A stretch of 64,000 bases of DNA from Brassica napus. Its lineage: Eukaryota; Streptophyta; Magnoliopsida; Brassicales; Brassicaceae. Numbering within the stretch: position 1 is the first letter of the stretch; every line of letters starts with the position of its first letter. Positions 22,901-33,400 of the stretch are shown piece after piece. Position numbers and translations under genes: made by a program. The notes beneath the pieces are model-generated. The model was not told the DNA's origin and did not search any database. It saw only the letters and a list, made by a program, of their open reading frames with translations. The stretch is from NCBI RefSeq assembly GCF_020379485.1, contig NW_026014839.1:124001-188000 (forward strand), written 5' to 3'.

Positions 22901-25180
22901 ATGCTCTCTCAAGACTGCTTCGGAAGAAGTCAAGAAAAGCAAAAGACAACAAACTCTCCTGGGAAGTCTCATGGAACAAACGTGCAAAGACTCATCTGAT
23001 CGATTGCGTTGGTAAAATCTTGCACGAGTACCAATCTTCTCAAGTGTGGGATCTCCCAGTGAACCAAACCGATACCACCGATGTTGAACATATTAGTCTG
23101 CATTTCTTAAGGGACACTGCAATGCTACACCAAGTTATAATAGAAGGAGTCGGTGTGTTTTCATTGTGCCTTGGGGAAGATTTTGCTTCAAGTGGTTTTC
23201 TTCACTCTTCGCTTTACCTTCTGCTTGAGAGTCTTACGTGTTCGAGCTTCCAAGTTAGAAATGCTTCTGACGCTGTCTTACGTCTTCTTGCTACCACCTC
23301 GGGCCATCCAACAGTGAGAATTTATGATTAATGTATTTGGATTCAAGCATAATATCTTTTATTTTAATTAAAATCTTTCCCTTCTTTTGTTTTGTGTGCA
23401 GGTAGGGCATCTGGTTGTAGCAAATGCAGATTATGTTGTTGACTCTATTTGTCGTCAGCTGCGCCACCTTGATCTTAATCCTCATGTTCCAAGTGTTCTT
23501 GCTGCGATGCTTTCCTATATAGGAGTTGCTCATGAAATATTGCCTTTGTTGGAGGAACCGGTAAAGCCACATTTTGCAGTGAACTGTTTATATCTTTATC
23601 CTTATGTTAATTTCTTTTTATTTTTCTTGATCTACAGATGCGATTGGTTTCTCAAGAGCTAGAGATTGTTGGTAGACAGCATCATCCAAATCTAACTCTA
23701 CCCTTCTTGAAGGTATTAGATTCATTCTTCGGTTCACTAGTTTTCTTGGTCTTAACTTTTTGTTGGTGCCCACTGATAGGCTGTTGTTGAGATTGTCAAA
23801 GCATCTAAGAGCGAGGCTTGTCTATTACCAGACCGGGCCAAGTCATATAGTGACCAGGTTAAGACCAAAGCATCTGATGCAATAACATCGGCGCAAGAGA
23901 AGTGTTCAAATTCTGAGGATAAATTTAATGAAGAAGAATGGGAACACATACTGCTTGAACTGAATCGTTCTAAAAGATACAGACGCACAGTTGGATCAAT
24001 CGCCTCTTCTTGTTTAATTTCAGCCACACCTATCCTTGCATCATCAAATCAAGTTTCATGCTTGGTTGCTCTCGATATAATAGAGGTACAGTAACATTCC
24101 CCTTTGGGTTGGTTTTTCTGGAACTCAAATTAGTAACTTTCCAATACTACAGGAAGGAATAGTGACACTGGCTAAAGTAGAGGAAGCTTATAGAGCTGAG
24201 ACAGAAACTAAAGAAACGATGGAAGAAGTCATTGAGTTTGCTTCACTCTATCAGCTTAAAGACTACATGAATGCCACCGACGATGGAGCAGATGAAAACC
24301 GTCTCTTACCTGCTATCAACAAAATCTGGCCATTCTTTGTTTCTTGCATAAGAAACAGAAATCCTGTGGTATAATCTCCCTCTCTCTCTCTCTCTTTAGA
24401 CGGGCGCCTAGACCGATTTTTTAAACAAATTGTTTCAGATTTGATTTGCCGACTAGACCGATTTTTAGAACACTGCAATTTCTAAAACCTGCTGCATTTG
24501 TTCCACAGGCTGTAAGGAGATGCTTGAATGTGATAACCAGAGTCATTCAAACATCTGGAGGAGACTTCTTCTCACGTCGTTTCCGCAACGATGGCCAAGA
24601 CTTCTGGAAGCTTTTAACAACATCTCCCTTCCACGTTATGACGCCAAAACACCTCCGAGAAGAGAACAAATCAGTTCTCAGGCTTCCTTACAGAACCATT
24701 TCTGAGTCAGCTTCTTCTTCTTCCATTGCTGAAGTTTCCAGCTTGAAAGTGCAAGCTGCACTTCTCAACATGATCGCTGAGCTTTCCAGAGACAAGCGCT
24801 GTGCTTCAGCTTTAGATGCAGTCTTGAAGAAAGTCGCAGGCTTGGTCGTTGGGATAGCCTGCAGCGGCGTAACAGGGTTAAGAGAAGCGGCTTTGAATGC
24901 GTTGAGAGGTTTGGCTTGCGTTGATTCTGATCTCATTTGGATTCTCTTAGCAGATGTGTATTATTCTCTCAAGAAGAAGAGAGATTTGCCTCTTCCACCT
25001 TCTCCTGAGTTTCCAGAGATATCAACGGTTTTGCCTTCACCGGCGGAAGATTGTCCGGCGAGGTTTCTGTACGTCGAGTACGGTGGTCGGAGCTATGGTT
25101 TTGAGTTGGAGTTTAGTTCTGTTGAGACCATTTTCAAGAAAATGCAGTCTCTAGTCTTTGTAGATCAAATGCGTTGTTAA
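19908..25180 (+). CDS. TTI1: TELO2-interacting protein 1 (TTI1)-like ARM/HEAT-repeat protein
   Basis: Fourteen coding exons: 19908-20110, 20183-20348, 20413-20808, 21154-21600, 21686-21793, 21871-22001, 22078-22207, 22310-22607, 22688-23313, 23402-23560, 23638-23712, 23780-24085, 24153-24368, 24509-25180. All introns are GT-AG and the sum is 3933 nt, giving 1310 aa with no stop. The protein is helical and HEAT-like throughout. The C-terminus has the [20 protein letters not shown] region and ends with a conserved [17 protein letters not shown] block. In eukaryotes TTI1, with TELO2 and TTI2, forms a cochaperone complex that stabilises PIKK kinases such as TOR, ATM and ATR. It appears to be the orthologue of Arabidopsis AT1G79190. 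The first ATG starts a frame continuous with exon 2. Homology rests on memory. Confidence 0.8.
20931..20991. repeat. inverted repeat in TTI1 intron 3
   Basis: CTCTAAAATTCACTTGAAAA is followed about 20 bp later by its near-perfect reverse complement TTTTCAAGTGATTTTAGAG. The RNA could form a stem of about 20 bp. It looks like a small MITE remnant; this intron is the longest of the gene. Confidence 0.6.
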
Positions 25181-25824
25181 TAACTCTGCTTCTAAAAAAA
25201 TTTCTTTCCCCGCGTCAACATTTGACACTGATTTGTTACTTATTTCATTGAAGATTTTGTAGAAGGGCATGCAGTAAATTGTTAAAAGTTAAAAAGGTGT
25301 TAGATTGTGTTAATGTTAAAAAAATGGGGAGATGTGAGATATGCAAGATAGTACAGGGACTTAAATGAAATCACGATCTCTTCTTACTTCTTTGTACTAC
25401 ATTTGGAGGCAAGTAACCCAATGTTATAAGAAAAAATTGGTGTCTAGGCACCCCTTACTCGTGATAAAACATAAACAAACAAAACGATTAAAAAAAAAAA
25501 AAACAATCTAGGCATTCAAAACGTCTAATTGCGACATTGAGAATTACATTTTACAATTTTCGTTGCCGGTCTAAGAGACAGCTACACATAAGTTTCTGAG
25601 GAACTATCCCATTGGTCCTTATGTAAACCAAACATGGTAAGAGACATTTTGAACATTGTTTAAACGAGTGAAAAGAAAACAGATTCTAAACAAGGTCTCG
25701 AGTTTTAACAAGTTCCAAAAGTTTACATAAGCAAGAACCGCAGTTTTTTTTTGTCCAACTAGGCAGAAAAGCAAAAGATGTTTGAGATTCAAAGCCAGGT
25801 TTGATGAGCGGCCCAAGTGAAAGT
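25181..25824. other. convergent 3' intergenic region of TTI1 and PAB2
   Basis: This contains the 3' UTRs of two convergent genes. An A-run of 14 or so lies near 25490-25503. No gene was found. The Arabidopsis gene that I recall between these two (AT1G79200) is not visible here. Confidence 0.5.
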
Positions 25825-27631
25825 TTACTCGACTTCAGCCAAGTAATCGTCAATCTCTGCCGGTGTTAGTACCCTGCACATAACCACCTCTTTTCAGATA
25901 TTGATGGCAATAACAAAGATCCCTTTGATTCTATTAAGTTTGGAGTATTGAAAGTTACCTAAAAACTTTGTCAGCACCAATCTTGCCAATCTCAATATTC
26001 TTGCTCGAGATTTCTCCCTCGAAACTGTGAAACAGACAGAGTAAGAAAGACACAAAGGAATGTTAGGTCTTTAGAAAAGTTCTGTAATTTAGAAACAAAG
26101 TTTAGTAAAAGAAAATCTCACCCTTCCTTCAATGTCAATATCGCTGTATGAATGGCATCATCAAGCTCCATATCTTCGGTGTACCTGATAAGAGACTAAG
26201 ATGACATGACATGCTTCGAAGATCATAAACTTATGTATCACAAAAAGCAAAATCTTATCACCTCTTTTCGAGAAATGTCTTAGCATTTGAGACATTCTTT
26301 CCCATCGCCGAAGCTTTCCATGAGAAATAAGAACCAGACGGATCCACCTAGTGAAAATACGAAATCCTGAATTAGATGTTTTTACCAAAAGCACTAATGG
26401 TTATATATTTTTAAAGTTCTACATACCTGATACAGCTGAGGACCCTTGTCATCATACCCAGCCACTAGTAGAGAAACTCCAAACGGCCTAACACCACTAT
26501 TAGCAGGAGAAATAAACCAAAATTAGAAGCAAGATTCAGTAGTCTAGTTTACGGATACTTTGCTTTAACAGCATTTTCTCATGCCAAATCTATGACTATA
26601 AGCTAGTATAGTAAGAAACTCTTCTTAAGTAGATTTTGAATAGTACTTACCCCGATTGAGTGAACTCTTGCATAACCGTAGCAGTTTCCCTTACAAGTTG
26701 AGTGACAGGGATGGGTTCCTGCAACAATAAATCTCCTTAGAAGTTGAATTACGAATAAGCAACAAGAGCTAATATTAACAAGAATCATCAATCCAAAGTA
26801 TATGCTGAAATTTTATTATACATGGATATTACAATACTCCAAGAAAAGTAGATGAGAATAGAGAGATATATAAGATTACTTTGTACAAGCGGAGATATTG
26901 CTCAGCCTGCTTCCTACTCTTCCGCACAAGAACTCGGAAATCAGGACCCATACCACTACATAGAAGGAAATACCAAAAAGTTAGCAATTTAGCATCAAAC
27001 TTTCAAGCTATAAAACCAAATCAGTAATCAAACAGGAACTACAGATAGTGAGAAGAAGAACCTGTATACAACTCCAATGTTGGGAGTCAGATGCTGAATC
27101 TTTTGAACCTGAAGTAGACATCAGACTTAACATTAGTTTCATAATAGTTACTAATAAATATACAACCTAAGAAAGTTCCACAAGAAGGGGCAGAAGAAAA
27201 AACAGTAACCGCTATAATAATTTGACCAAATAGTACACAGAACATGGTGAGCACAGGGAAGAGATAATCAAAACTTACAGAGGCTTCATCAACAAGAATA
27301 GAGGGAAGCTTCTTCTCAGTAGCAATAACAACTCCGTTTGAAGCTGCATGAAAGAAACCACATTCATATTTATAATTCCTCTTATTCAAAAATTCCATAA
27401 GGTCATCATTTATTATTGACAAACCTTTGATTCCCAAAGATGTTTGGCCTGATCCAACAGCAGTTAGAGCATGTTCTATCTGAACAAGCTTCCCTGAAGG
27501 GCTATTTTTTTCACAAACACAGCACAAATCAATCCCTGATCTAAGTGCTCAAAGGAGATGCATTTGAATGATTAAAAACAGAGTTCATACCTGAAGGTAG
27601 TGAGTGAAAACGAGTACTGACTGTCTCCCAT
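25825..27631 (-). CDS. PAB2: 20S proteasome subunit alpha type-2 (PAB)
   Basis: Eleven coding exons on the minus strand: 27591-27631, 27425-27501, 27279-27343, 27062-27108, 26880-26955, 26651-26718, 26427-26496, 26262-26347, 26122-26184, 25959-26024, 25825-25873. They sum to 708 nt, exactly the 235 aa of Arabidopsis PAB. The N-terminus [19 protein letters not shown] has the alpha-subunit [12 protein letters not shown] gate motif, followed by [19 protein letters not shown] and [13 protein letters not shown]. The C-terminus is [15 protein letters not shown]. Alpha subunits form the outer rings and gate of the 20S core and have no catalytic threonine. Gene order favours the AT1G79210 (PAB2) orthologue over PAB1; the proteins are nearly identical. 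It is convergent with TTI1. Confidence 0.95.
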
Positions 27632-27996
27632 TGCACCTTAAGCTTAGCTCAAAAAAAAATCTGCAAAAGAGTAATCTTTTTCTAACCAATTTTCTGGGAA
27701 AATAAAAAATAAAAAAATTGGAATCATGGCAAGAGCTGAATCAGCTAAACTTAAAACATCCAACGATCTGCACAATGATGTTCATCAAGATTAGTAATTA
27801 CAACTTAGGTCAAAGCGAATTTACGGCTCAGACACTACTACACTGAAGCGATTCAATCTAACTAAACGTGGAGATCTCAAAGAACAAGTGGAACCAAATC
27901 AAACTAAACGATCAACCATACCTTTGATGAACAGATCGAGCAACGGTAATGGACGAAGGAGAGACGACGAGCGAAGTGGAGAATTAAAAGCTTTTT

Positions 27997-28237
27997 AGGT
28001 TTCTTGAAGAACGGGTTGGCACTAACAGGTTTTTAGGAAAGGGAAAGAAAAATTTCTGAAAACGACGCCGTTTTACTAAGTGATACTGGTTTAGTTAAAC
28101 CAGATTGGTTTATATATCAAATTAAAAATAATGGTTTCTTGAAGAAAGGGTCGTCACTCAAAAGGTTTAGAAATAGGATTTCGATAAAACGACACCGTTT
28201 ACGGCACTGGTTTAGTTAAACCGGATTGGTTTGTATC
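27997..28237. promoter_or_regulatory. duplicated upstream segment of PAB2 with palindromes
   Basis: Two direct copies of about 110-125 bp (about 27997-28123 and 28129-28237) each contain GGTTTCTTGAAGAA (the second unit's first word), an AAACGACGCCGTTT or AAACGACACCGTTT word, a CTGGTTTAGTTAAACC near-palindrome and GGATTGGTTT or its AGATTGGTTT variant. They lie a few hundred bases upstream of the PAB2 ATG and upstream of the sulfurtransferase relic on the other strand. They are probably regulatory, but the binding factor is not known. Confidence 0.5.
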
Positions 28238-28699
28238 AAATTAATTTTAAAACGCGAAGAGAATAGCGTTTTGTGTCTCGGTTCCTTCCTTCCTGACCAA
28301 TCAGTTCGTTGCTACAACAGACAGTAAACTGTGTTGGGTTTCTCTTGAAAGAATAAAAAAAAAATTGGCGTATTCTCAGAAAAGTCAACCACATTTGGTT
28401 TTAGTTTGCATTGTATGGTTGGTGTTATGCCTTGGACCCTTTTCTCCAGAACTTTCTTATAGCTGCAACTTGCAAGCCACCGATTGATTGTTCCGCAAAA
28501 GACCCTTAAATTCGCTGCCCTTCTGAGTGTAAGTCGTAATTTCGCAACTGGGCATTGGTTTGATCGCTGCTTTACCTTCTGGGTTCTGCTCTGTTTATAA
28601 AGTTTGACTCTTTCGTGTGATGATAATTGTACAGAAGAGAGGACTCTACTCTCACTTCACCTAGGCTCTTCCTCTACAGGCTTCAAAACAATTCGAGTC

Positions 28700-29278
28700 A
28701 TGGCTTCTACTGGAGTTGATGAGCCTGTTGTTTCTGTTGATTGCCTTCATTCTAATCTTAGAAACCCTGATTTGAACCCTTTGTTTTCTTCAAAACTTTT
28801 GTCTGTTATGCTTAAATGTACCTGTTTCTGTTCAGGTTTTGGATGCGTCGTGGTACATGCCTGATGATCCAAGAATATCAGGTGAGAACATTAGAGTAAA
28901 TAGATGATTTGATATTTTATTCTCTTTGCTTCCATGATCTGCTTTGATCCTAATGGACTTTGTGCTCTCCTACAGGTTGCTCATATTCCCGGTCCTCTCT
29001 TCTTTGATTTAGATCGAACAACAAGTGTAAGAATCACTATCTTTTCCTTTTTAATGACGATTATAAATATCATCTAGTATCTTATTCTGCTGCCATTTCC
29101 TTCATAAGATGTTCATCAAACTAAGCAGTGGAGGTGAGACTGACTTGGTTGCTTGCTCTGTCAGGGGCTTCACCGGCTGGGGGAAACTGAAGTGCCAGTG
29201 TATGATGGATCGTGGACTGAATGGGCAACAGAACCAGACTTACCCATGGAAGGTGAAGGTGATGAATCTTCTTCATGA
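28700..29278 (+). pseudogene. mercaptopyruvate sulfurtransferase (STR1/MST1) relic, internally deleted
   Basis: The start MASTGV, followed by EPVVSVDCLHSNLRNPDL, matches the mature N-terminus of plant thiosulfate/3-mercaptopyruvate sulfurtransferases. After an intron comes LDASWYMPD, then a small deletion that shifts the frame so that IQEYQ is read in another phase. Next come VAHIPGPLFFDLD near 28976 and finally the last-exon sequence GLHRLGETEVPVYDGSWTEW, ending in ESSS and TGA at 29276-29278. The central rhodanese domain, the linker and the CGTGVTA active-site loop with its catalytic cysteine are absent. It cannot be functional. Its position after PAB2 matches the Arabidopsis STR1 (AT1G79230) order, so it is a fractionating ohnologue. 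Confidence 0.85.
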
Positions 29279-29465
29279 AAGTCCTAACAAAAGCCACTTA
29301 TTCAGTTATGATTGGCTTGTCGCTATCAAACATACCATTAGTCTGTGTTCTCTTTCCAATAAATCAGCAAACTTAAATTTGTTTATCCTAAAACATAAAA
29401 CTCGAAACCATTACGTACAAAGTGCAGTAAAGTCAGTATAGTAGCGAAAAGTTAATAAACAAGAT

Positions 29466-29508
29466 GGCCGCGTGGCCTAATGGATAAGGCGCTCGCCCAC
29501 CGTGGTCG
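29466..29508 (+). tRNA. truncated tRNA-Arg gene (pseudo-tRNA)
   Basis: The sequence starts GGCCGCGTGGCCTAATGG, an acceptor strand plus D-arm with an intact A box (TGGCCTAATGG). It then jumps to CCCACCGTGGTCG, the 3' half of an acceptor stem that pairs with the 5' strand using two G-U pairs. Only 43 nt remain of about 73; the anticodon arm and most of the T-arm are deleted. A T-run follows, like a Pol III terminator. The amino-acid identity (Arg) is inferred from the 5' half and is less certain. It cannot be a working tRNA. Confidence 0.65.
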
Positions 29509-29689
29509 TTTTTAATTTTTTTTATAGGCATTTCAATGAATAGCTGAATATACCAGTTGGCCCAAAAGTAGGCTTTAATGACTGAATAATTGATACATCA
29601 ACATAGACCATATATTTACAGTAGTATAGAAAAAGAGATCTAGCCAGTAGCGGTAACACCGAAGGTCCAAAGTCCTCCTGTTTCTTGTC

Positions 29690-30390
29690 TTGAAGCCTTT
29701 TAACTTGTATTGCAGCTTCGTCTATGTTCTGTCATACTTCCCAGTTAAAACAACTGGAGGGTTTAACAGCCTCAAGATTAGTCGCCTTCAGAAGGTCTGG
29801 AAACTGGGTTGGGCGCTTTCAGCTTGTGAGGTTTAGGCTACGTAAGTTTCCAAGGCCTCTTGCTGCACCATGGAAAAATATCAGGAAGACTGATTCAAGA
29901 GGAGACATCTTCTTGAGATAGTACTGAATCGAAATGGTACCTGCCTTCCTTTCCAAACTGTTTCTGTTGAGCTCAACTAGAAAGCTAGTACAAAACCGAA
30001 GCCGTAACGATTTCAGATGATAAGCATCCTGGTGAAGCTATGGGAGGTAGTGAAGACCATCGAACATCCTTCCTTGTTCTGCTCTCTCTCAATCGCTGGT
30101 ATTGCTTTGTATAGAAGTTTGCATTTTAAATGTTGAAAATGCAAACATGAGATACAGGGACTGGGGCTCAAGAAAGATTCTCTGCTTACCATATTGGAGG
30201 AGAAAACGTGTTTTGATATCTTGGAGCATGTCATCATAAACCCATACCCCCACACTTCTCCATTAGAGCTACAATCTCGGGTCTGGTGGGCAAAGCTCTG
30301 CGACTGGAAGACACCAAAAAAAGGTCTAGCGGCACACTGTTGAAACAAAGCGCCGTGTAAAGAAAATCTGCACAAGTACATGAGTGGCAC
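29690..30390 (-). pseudogene. TIR-NBS-LRR (TNL) resistance gene relic
   Basis: On the minus strand, broken frames contain LVELNRNSLE near 29960 and YYLKKMS near 29910. These are followed by LGNLRSLNLTS, stop, FPDLLKATNLEAV and SSCFNWE near 29850-29740. This is the LRR entry pattern of crucifer TNL proteins (LVELNM..., KKMSL..., PDLSKATNLE). Upstream, around 30013-30300, further degraded reading frames may come from the NB-LRR spacer. Stops and frameshifts are frequent. No TIR or P-loop is visible. Confidence 0.5.
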
Positions 30391-30449
30391 ACCGTACCCT
30401 CACAGTCGCTAGGACACACTTCCGACCATATTCTGACAAAGGCGAGATT

Positions 30450-33400
30450 CATATGCCCTGTGTTACCATCCATCAAACCAGAAAAAAACGAGGCAAATGA
30501 TGAAACCATGCAGTAGTAGTGCACAAGAAAAGAGCATCATGTCGAGAGCGAAACTCTTCCACAAAACCAAATACAAAACAGATGTACTAAGATGATACTG
30601 ACTACGTGATATTACTGCAAACCTAGAGGAAGACAAAAAAGGCACCAGCTTCTTGGTAAACACCTTCAGAGTAGTCAACATATACAGAAGCAAACGCCAC
30701 CGTATTTGAGCTTCATCCATCCCAGCCATATCAAATCACCGAAGACTATATCCAATAGAAGAATGTCCAGAGCAAGATGTTTTCATATCAGAAAGAAAGG
30801 AAAGAGCAAATCTCAAAGAGTTTGTTACCTTGTCACTATCTCAAGGAAAGAGCAAATCTCAAATATCCATGATATTCCATCCTCCAAATCTATAGCAAAT
30901 ACACATTACTACATTACCCTTCCGTGAGCCAAATAACGTGTAACTCGAGAATTCAAAAAATCAGGACAAGGAAAGAGAGGATGGGGACTGACAAACCCGA
31001 AGAAGCTAAGCTTACTTCCCGTGAAGGCCAGCCAACAAAATTAACTAACCAGAGACACTCTTGTGAAACCATAGGTTACTTCCCTCAAAGCCAACAAAAC
31101 ACCAGACTACTGAACTGTAGAAGATTTTGTCCAAAGCAAAACGTTTCCATAACAAAAAAACGACGAATAGGACTCGGAAGAACTTCAACGTTACCTTGAC
31201 TCCCTGGAGCAAAAAAACTGAAATACATTGTATTGCATCCTCAAAACCTTCCTTTAGCAGATATTTATTAACCTTCAGAGAGCAGCAAAACAAGTGTTAC
31301 CAATATCAACTATCAACCCCCAAGATAAGTAGCCTAGCAAAATAGGAAACAAGGGAACATGGCCGAGAAAACCGACAGACTAAATACGACTTCTTGCAGA
31401 GGAAACCGAAGCTTTCTTCCCTCGAAGTCAACCAATCACCGGACTCAACTGTAGAAAAGGGTATCCAAAGCAAAACATCTCCATAACAAAAAGGAAGATC
31501 AAAACTCAGAAGAACTTCAACGCTACCTTGTCTCACCGAAGCAACGTTAGCGTGTTCCCAAATATCAATGAAGCCTCCCAAAAAAACGAGGAAGAAGGCA
31601 CCTGAAGCTTACTGCCCAGCAAACAATAATAGTAAACACAAACCAACAGGGAGGGTAACAATCCAAAGTTCCTGGACAACATTAATTTACTTTCCGTTCA
31701 ATTACTCCATAATGAGTTCCACCAGCAAGTAAAATAAGACCTTCCCCTTGCACCATCTAAATTCCTATTCAAAAAATTAGTTCATAGGAAAGAGAAGCCA
31801 TCATCTCAAACAGACGTACTAATATCATTGAAGAGATGCAGTAAAGAAAATATCAGAAAGGAGCCAAAACAGAGAGGAGAAGAAACCATCAAAGAGTTAA
31901 CAAAGACGACTGGAGAAGAGAAGACCATTGACAAACCATCTTGAGCCTTCTTCATTAGAGGAGCTCAGACTTAACAGTGTACTAAAACGACCCTTCAAAA
32001 GTCTTGAGAGTTTTCCTGACACAGACACACCATAACAGAACTCCTATCTAGAAGAAAGATTATAGAATTATAAACTTGTGGTCTAGAAAGTCCAGAGCTT
32101 ACTTCAGTAAGGTAAGAGATCCGTAAGATGCGATACGTCTGCTACTGTAAAAAGCCGGTATAATAGTTTATTACAATCAATAACCACCGTACACAGTATT
32201 AGAAAAAAGGAGCCATAAAGGACTAATAATAAGAACAAACCCATTTACAAATAATCATCCTCCGCAGAGATTCTGGAAACAAACAAAAGAGAAATGATAT
32301 ATTCCCCACAAAAGCTGTTGAGGAAAAAAAAATATGTAGGCAATGTGATGTATAGAACCGAAATAACCAGAAACCTGATTATAAGAGAACCATCCTTCCC
32401 TGACAAGTGCTGCTTTCTCTTCAAAGCTCTACAATCGAAAACACGGATGACGCTGGAAAGGATCGATGGAATAGTTGAAGATCAATCAATACAAAAGCTT
32501 TCTCTACAGGACAAATCAAACCAGGACCGGACAAAAAAAAAAGAGCAAACCCATCTGTTGATCATCTTTCAACTTGAATGGGTGTACAACGAGGAGGAAC
32601 TGGTTGATGAACTGAAAATCTGGGAACACTAAGGACAAAGAACACAATCTAAAAGAAAAAAAACACAAGAACAAGCATGGTAGCTACATTTAAAAAAAAA
32701 AGAGAACATACAGGATCAAGAGCCAAGATATCTGAGCTTTATCCACCCGCGGCCGACTTATCACCAGAGACTATAAAAAGATCATTGTCCAAAACAAAAC
32801 GTTTCCATATAGAGGAGGAGGAGCAAAACTCATAAGAAAACTTCAACGTTACCTTATGGTTGGTTGCTGTAGAAAATAGACCAAGCCCAGAACATGCTGA
32901 CAAATATCAAATTAACCCGGGGAGAGAAGTAGTCATGCATTAAATAAATAAAAAAGCAGAGATAGCGCATAACCCTCAACTGACAACTGCTCCTCGAGGC
33001 AACCATTGAAGAGCTCGGAGATCAACTTCACTTGCACACGCAACAATCTATAGTGACACCTGAATCCATCAAATACTGGAAGCTCCAAATTCATCCTTGA
33101 TGAGACAACCATGTTGAAGTTTGAAACTACTGATACAGGGGACTATAAACAACAGGTCGAAACAGAATCATCCAAACTCCTCCTATACTACTAATAAACA
33201 GAATTCAAAGAGAAAGAGAGGCTACCATCTCGGGGGAGAAGTGATTTGCATTCAAGCCATAGAATAGATGCAGACTGAAAAATCAAAAAGGCCAAAAGAG
33301 AGCAAAGAAGAGAAGCACATAAACTGACTATATGTAGCGTGAGAAACAAACCAAAGCAGATAAACCATGAAAGAGTCCAAGTAGTAGCCTGCTGATTTTC

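Noticed and set aside
22650..22987. Minus-strand frames of 90-109 codons opposite TTI1 exon 9
   Set aside because: They are antisense to a well-supported exon and show no recognisable protein, so they are shadows.
23387..23662. Separate small proteins within TTI1
   Set aside because: These are single exons with retained intron sequence; GT-AG splicing joins all 14 exons in one frame.
27087..27527. Single 146-codon minus-strand frame over PAB2
   Set aside because: It reads through two introns of PAB2; the spliced 235-aa product fits the family exactly, so the continuous frame is not a separate gene.
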